Assembly (NCBI GenBank): GCA_037953625.1
Contig: CM075656.1
Location: forward strand, 74,791,001 to 74,855,000
Origin: Crotalaria pallida
Taxonomy: Eukaryota; Streptophyta; Magnoliopsida; Fabales; Fabaceae
Direction: 5' to 3'
DNA: 64,000 bases
Both the position numbers and the translations under genes were made by a program. Each line of letters opens with the position of its first letter. The first letter of the stretch is position 1. Below the pieces are notes generated by a model. That model was given only the letters and a program-made list of their open reading frames with translations. It was not told where the DNA came from and ran no database searches. Shown piece after piece: positions 61,039 through 64,000 of the stretch.

Positions 61039-61301
61039 CTAGCTCCAGTCCTATTTATAAGACCCTTTTGGGGTTTTTCACTTCCACAAAAAAAAGTGGT
61101 TAGTAACATTGGAAATATGAAAATTTGATATACTTTTCAAAACTACCCCTACAATTGTTATTGGAACTCTAAAAAGTGTTGAGTTTATAAGGGTGTTTGT
61201 GAAAAAAAGTAATTAAATGATATTGAAAATTGAAAAGAGGTCTTATAAATATGACCGAAATAAAAACCTCAAAAGAATATTATAAATAAGACCGGAGAGA
61301 G
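61039..61301. mobile_element. Stowaway-like MITE, full length
   Basis: About 263 bp with inverted ends CTAGCTCCAGTCCTATTTAT and ATAAGACCGGAGAGAG, TA on both sides; the entire element can fold on itself. Confidence 0.75.
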
Positions 61302-63343
61302 TATAAAACTGAAGATAGTAACTTAATATATTCATAATGTCATTACAATAAAATAATTATGAAACGTCACTTAACACTAGATGGAATAGTCTAAATTTGG
61401 AGAAATTATAACATTCAAATCAACGATAATTTAATAAGTATTGAAAATAGTTATTTAATTATTTTTCTCTTATTTTGAAAATTTATTTTTCCATGTATTA
61501 AATTACTTTTGATCTTACTCACCCAAAAAAATTATTATTAGTATGAACCATAAATAAAATTATGATCCAGAAACAAATAATACTCGGAGATTTTGCTGCC
61601 GGTGTTCCACTCTTATTTTTCCCATATGCGCCACTAGCTACTTTGACTTTTGACTGTAAATCAAATTTTCATTACCACTTAAATGTGATGGTGAGAAAAT
61701 ATATTTTTTTTATGATTTTATAGGTATGATTTTTTTGAGAAAATTTATATTTATTAAAAAAGTGAATTAAGACTGTTAATATTATTAAAAATGTTAATAT
61801 TTAATATACTTTTAAAAAATTATTATTATATAATTATAATTGAGATTATAAAAAATATTAATTTAATAAAATATTTTTGAAAATAGATGATAAAATGTTA
61901 TTAAAATTGAAATAAAATCTGTCATCAAATAAATAAATAAATAAATAAAATCATGTTTAATTTCTTTAAAAAAATCTTCGGTATAAAACCGAATACTTTT
62001 GTACTATAAAGAAACATACCTACCACAAGGGTTGAACATTAAAAAGCAAACTACGTCAGAAAACAATCTCCGTTTCCGGTCAAATGCGTTTGTTTGTTGC
62101 ACCCAAATTAGCACTGTATATGTGATATGTCAACACCCGCAGTCTATGAGGAAGCATTAAAGGGTAAGATAAAACGAATTTGGATCATTTAATTTGGTTT
62201 TCTATTTTTTTTAGAGTTTACTTAAACTCATTCCTTAGGATTGAAAATAAAAGGTTAAATAAAAAAAATAAATACACATTGAGAAATTAAGTTTATTTTC
62301 TTTAAAGTATTAAATTTTTATTTTTTAATACAAAATTATTTTATTAAGCCTCTTATCATCAACCTTGAATGCTGAGGTTAAGAAAAAAAAAATTTCGCCA
62401 TAATTTTATTAATTATTATATCACTTTCAATTTCTTTAAATTTTTTTAAAAAATATTATTCAATGACTAAAATTTATAAAGTAAAAAAAATCAGAGGATC
62501 GAAAACCAATCAAATAAAATAGTTATCGAATTATAAAGTAGTCCTTTAGTATGCGTTATGAAAAATAAACAAGTGGTTTGCGCATTCAAAAAGAATTAGG
62601 TGCTTGGTTTCGCTTATTATTCACTCCTTTTATTTATAATATAAAACAGAAGAGAATCCAGCACTTCCACGTTTCAAAGAAGAGCAACCAAAGCAACTCC
62701 TATTGTAGTAAGGTAAGTAGCTCGCCACACATGACTGGTTCACTTGTAGCTCGCCGAAAAAACATCAACAAAAGTAGCTATCTACGCGGTTCAGAGAAGA
62801 TCAGAAGAATGGTTGTTAAACTAGTGGGCGTAAGCTCCACGTGAGCAAAACGTAATTTAGCTTTATATTTAAATACCCAAAATATACAACTACTAAGCCA
62901 GCGTCGCACCAAAAAAAGTGTGGGCATTCATGTAATTATATCTAGTTGACTATACAAAAAGTCAGTGCTACAATATTTTTTTCTTCAAATCCATATATGG
63001 CAGTTGTTTTTTGATCCAAGTAAAATGAATTTAAGTCTAATAAGTATCTCAAGATTTATGTGTATGAAAAAATATTATTATAAAAATATTCTCCCTTATT
63101 AGACATTTTATTATACATAAAAAAGACTAATTTCTATAGCAAAAAAAATGAAATAAAATGAAATTTGATAATGTTGACCATAGAAAACTTTAACCAGCTG
63201 ATGAAATATTGCTGCCACTGTCTAATTATTCTACATCTTTCTAGATTTAAAACTCTTGATTTTTCATGTATTTGAATTATTGATAGATAGAAGAGAGCCT
63301 CCATGACTAGTTTATTTCTTGACTTTGTTCCTAAGTAACGGCT
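61302..63343. other. Intergenic and upstream region of the second zinc-finger gene
   Basis: AT-rich, with an (AAAT)n run near 61924-61950. The small open frame at 62578-62844 resembles no known protein and I do not treat it as a gene. Confidence 0.5.
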
Positions 63344-63351
63344 TATAAATA
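63344..63351 (+). promoter_or_regulatory. Probable TATA box of the second zinc-finger gene
   Basis: TATAAATA, 160 bp before the start codon. The leader between them is C/A/T-rich and resembles that of the paralog at 57256. Confidence 0.55.
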
Positions 63352-63510
63352 TAAACCTCCATTTCAAAGTGCTACACACCAATCAGGCAATCACAATTCA
63401 TTCTAAAATTTCCTTTACTCTCACACATCTCATTTCTCAAATTCCTTTCCATACTGCACCTCATTAATTACATTACATATATTGTGTTACATAATTCTAC
63501 CTACGTAGCC

Positions 63511-64000
63511 ATGAAGAGGCAAAGAGAAATCGAAGTATTAGAGAGCATAGATTTGGCTAATTGTCTTGTGCTTCTCTCTCCTCCCCAAAAACAACAAAGC
63601 AAATTTAATGACCATGTTGAATTTGAGTGCAAGACATGCAACCGCAAGTTCTCTTCCTTTCAAGCACTAGGTGGTCACAGGACTAGTCACAAGAGGCCAA
63701 AACATGAGGCTGAAGAAATCAAAGAACAAGCTAAATCTCTTGGCTTAGGGAACAAACCCAAATTCCACAAGTGTTCCATTTGTGGACAAGAATTTTCTCT
63801 AGGACAAGCACTTGGTGGGCACATGAAAAGGCATAGAACTGCCAACAGTGAAGTGTTTCCTTCAATAAAACAGGTTGTAGCAAAAGTAGCACCGGTTTTG
63901 AAAAGATCAAATAGCTTAAGGGTTATGTGGTTGGACTTGAACTTAACACCGCTGGAGAATGATTTGAAGTTATTGTTTGGAAAGATGGCACCTAAAGTTG
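63511..64000 (+). CDS. C2H2 zinc-finger protein, ZAT-type repressor (paralog 2), 3' end beyond window
   Basis: The frame starts MKRQREIEVLESIDLANCLV and is open to the window end (163 codons seen). The segment with LANCLVLLS resembles the L-box of C1-2i proteins. Finger 1 uses Cys40, Cys43 and QALGGHRTSH with normal three-residue His spacing; finger 2 has CSICGQEFSLGQALGGHMKR. The EAR motif LDLNLTPLEND follows near residue 147. Long matches with the gene at 57256 (VEFECKTCNRKFSSFQALGG; PVLKRSNS) show a tandem duplication. Probably complete within a few codons past the window. Confidence 0.92.
   Translation, partial: MKRQREIEVLESIDLANCLVLLSPPQKQQSKFNDHVEFECKTCNRKFSSFQALGGHRTSHKRPKHEAEEIKEQAKSLGLGNKPKFHKCSICGQEFSLGQALGGHMKRHRTANSEVFPSIKQVVAKVAPVLKRSNSLRVMWLDLNLTPLENDLKLLFGKMAPKV

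Noticed and set aside
62578..62844. 88-codon plus-strand frame
   Set aside because: No recognised motif, no clear promoter or conservation clue; likely chance.

Overview
This is nuclear plant DNA, AT-rich and dominated by transposable elements, with five ordinary host genes spread along it. The genes have plant architecture: a plastid-type diaminopimelate epimerase with nine exons, plant-only DUF1635 and DUF7086 proteins, and two ZAT-type C2H2 repressors with QALGGH fingers. A deleted Ogre-type Ty3/gypsy element, with an extra ORF before gag and tandem repeats in its 3' region, points to a legume, probably a Trifolium/Medicago/Vicia/Pisum relative. The species call is inference.

Layout. 0.4-1.5 kb: a Mutator-like element with 272-bp inverted ends and a perfect 9-bp target duplication, carrying a spliced-gene fragment of a VAMP71-type R-SNARE (a Pack-MULE). 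1.9-2.8 kb: DUF1635 gene on the minus strand. 5.5-25.2 kb: a probable Helitron on the minus strand whose interior is a roughly 2-kb unit repeated in tandem and rich in CTCGA-containing short repeats; it was later hit by an 11.4-kb Ogre derivative (6878-18308) and a 1.05-kb hAT element (19039-20090). 25.7-26.2 kb: a short MULE. 27.2-30.4 kb: DAP epimerase. 32.9-33.6 kb: DUF7086 gene. 34.1-36.9 kb: an old MULE split by a complete 2.4-kb Helitron. 37.8-40.6 kb: a direct duplication of about 1.1 kb flanking a truncated copy of the DUF7086 gene. 40.8-42.3 kb: nested hAT-like elements. 42.6-48.0 kb: a Ty1/copia element with both LTRs and a broken polyprotein. 48.9 kb: another Helitron 3' end; 53.2 kb: an exon relic of a START/polyketide-cyclase-like gene. 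54.6-55.6 kb: a TIR element with an 8-bp target duplication. 57.3 kb and 63.5 kb: two C2H2 zinc-finger paralogs, the second cut by the window end, separated by a LINE remnant and nested Stowaway-like MITEs.

The host genes do not form a pathway or operon. DAP epimerase acts in plastid lysine synthesis; the zinc-finger proteins are probably transcriptional repressors; DUF7086 carries an EAR-like LxLxL stretch near its N-terminus. The more unusual content is structural: gene fragments carried by a MULE (VAMP71) and possibly by Helitrons, a retroelement reduced to ORF1-gag-IntC between nearly identical LTRs, and datable nesting of insertions with intact target duplications. I saw no CRISPR, operon or other prokaryotic system.
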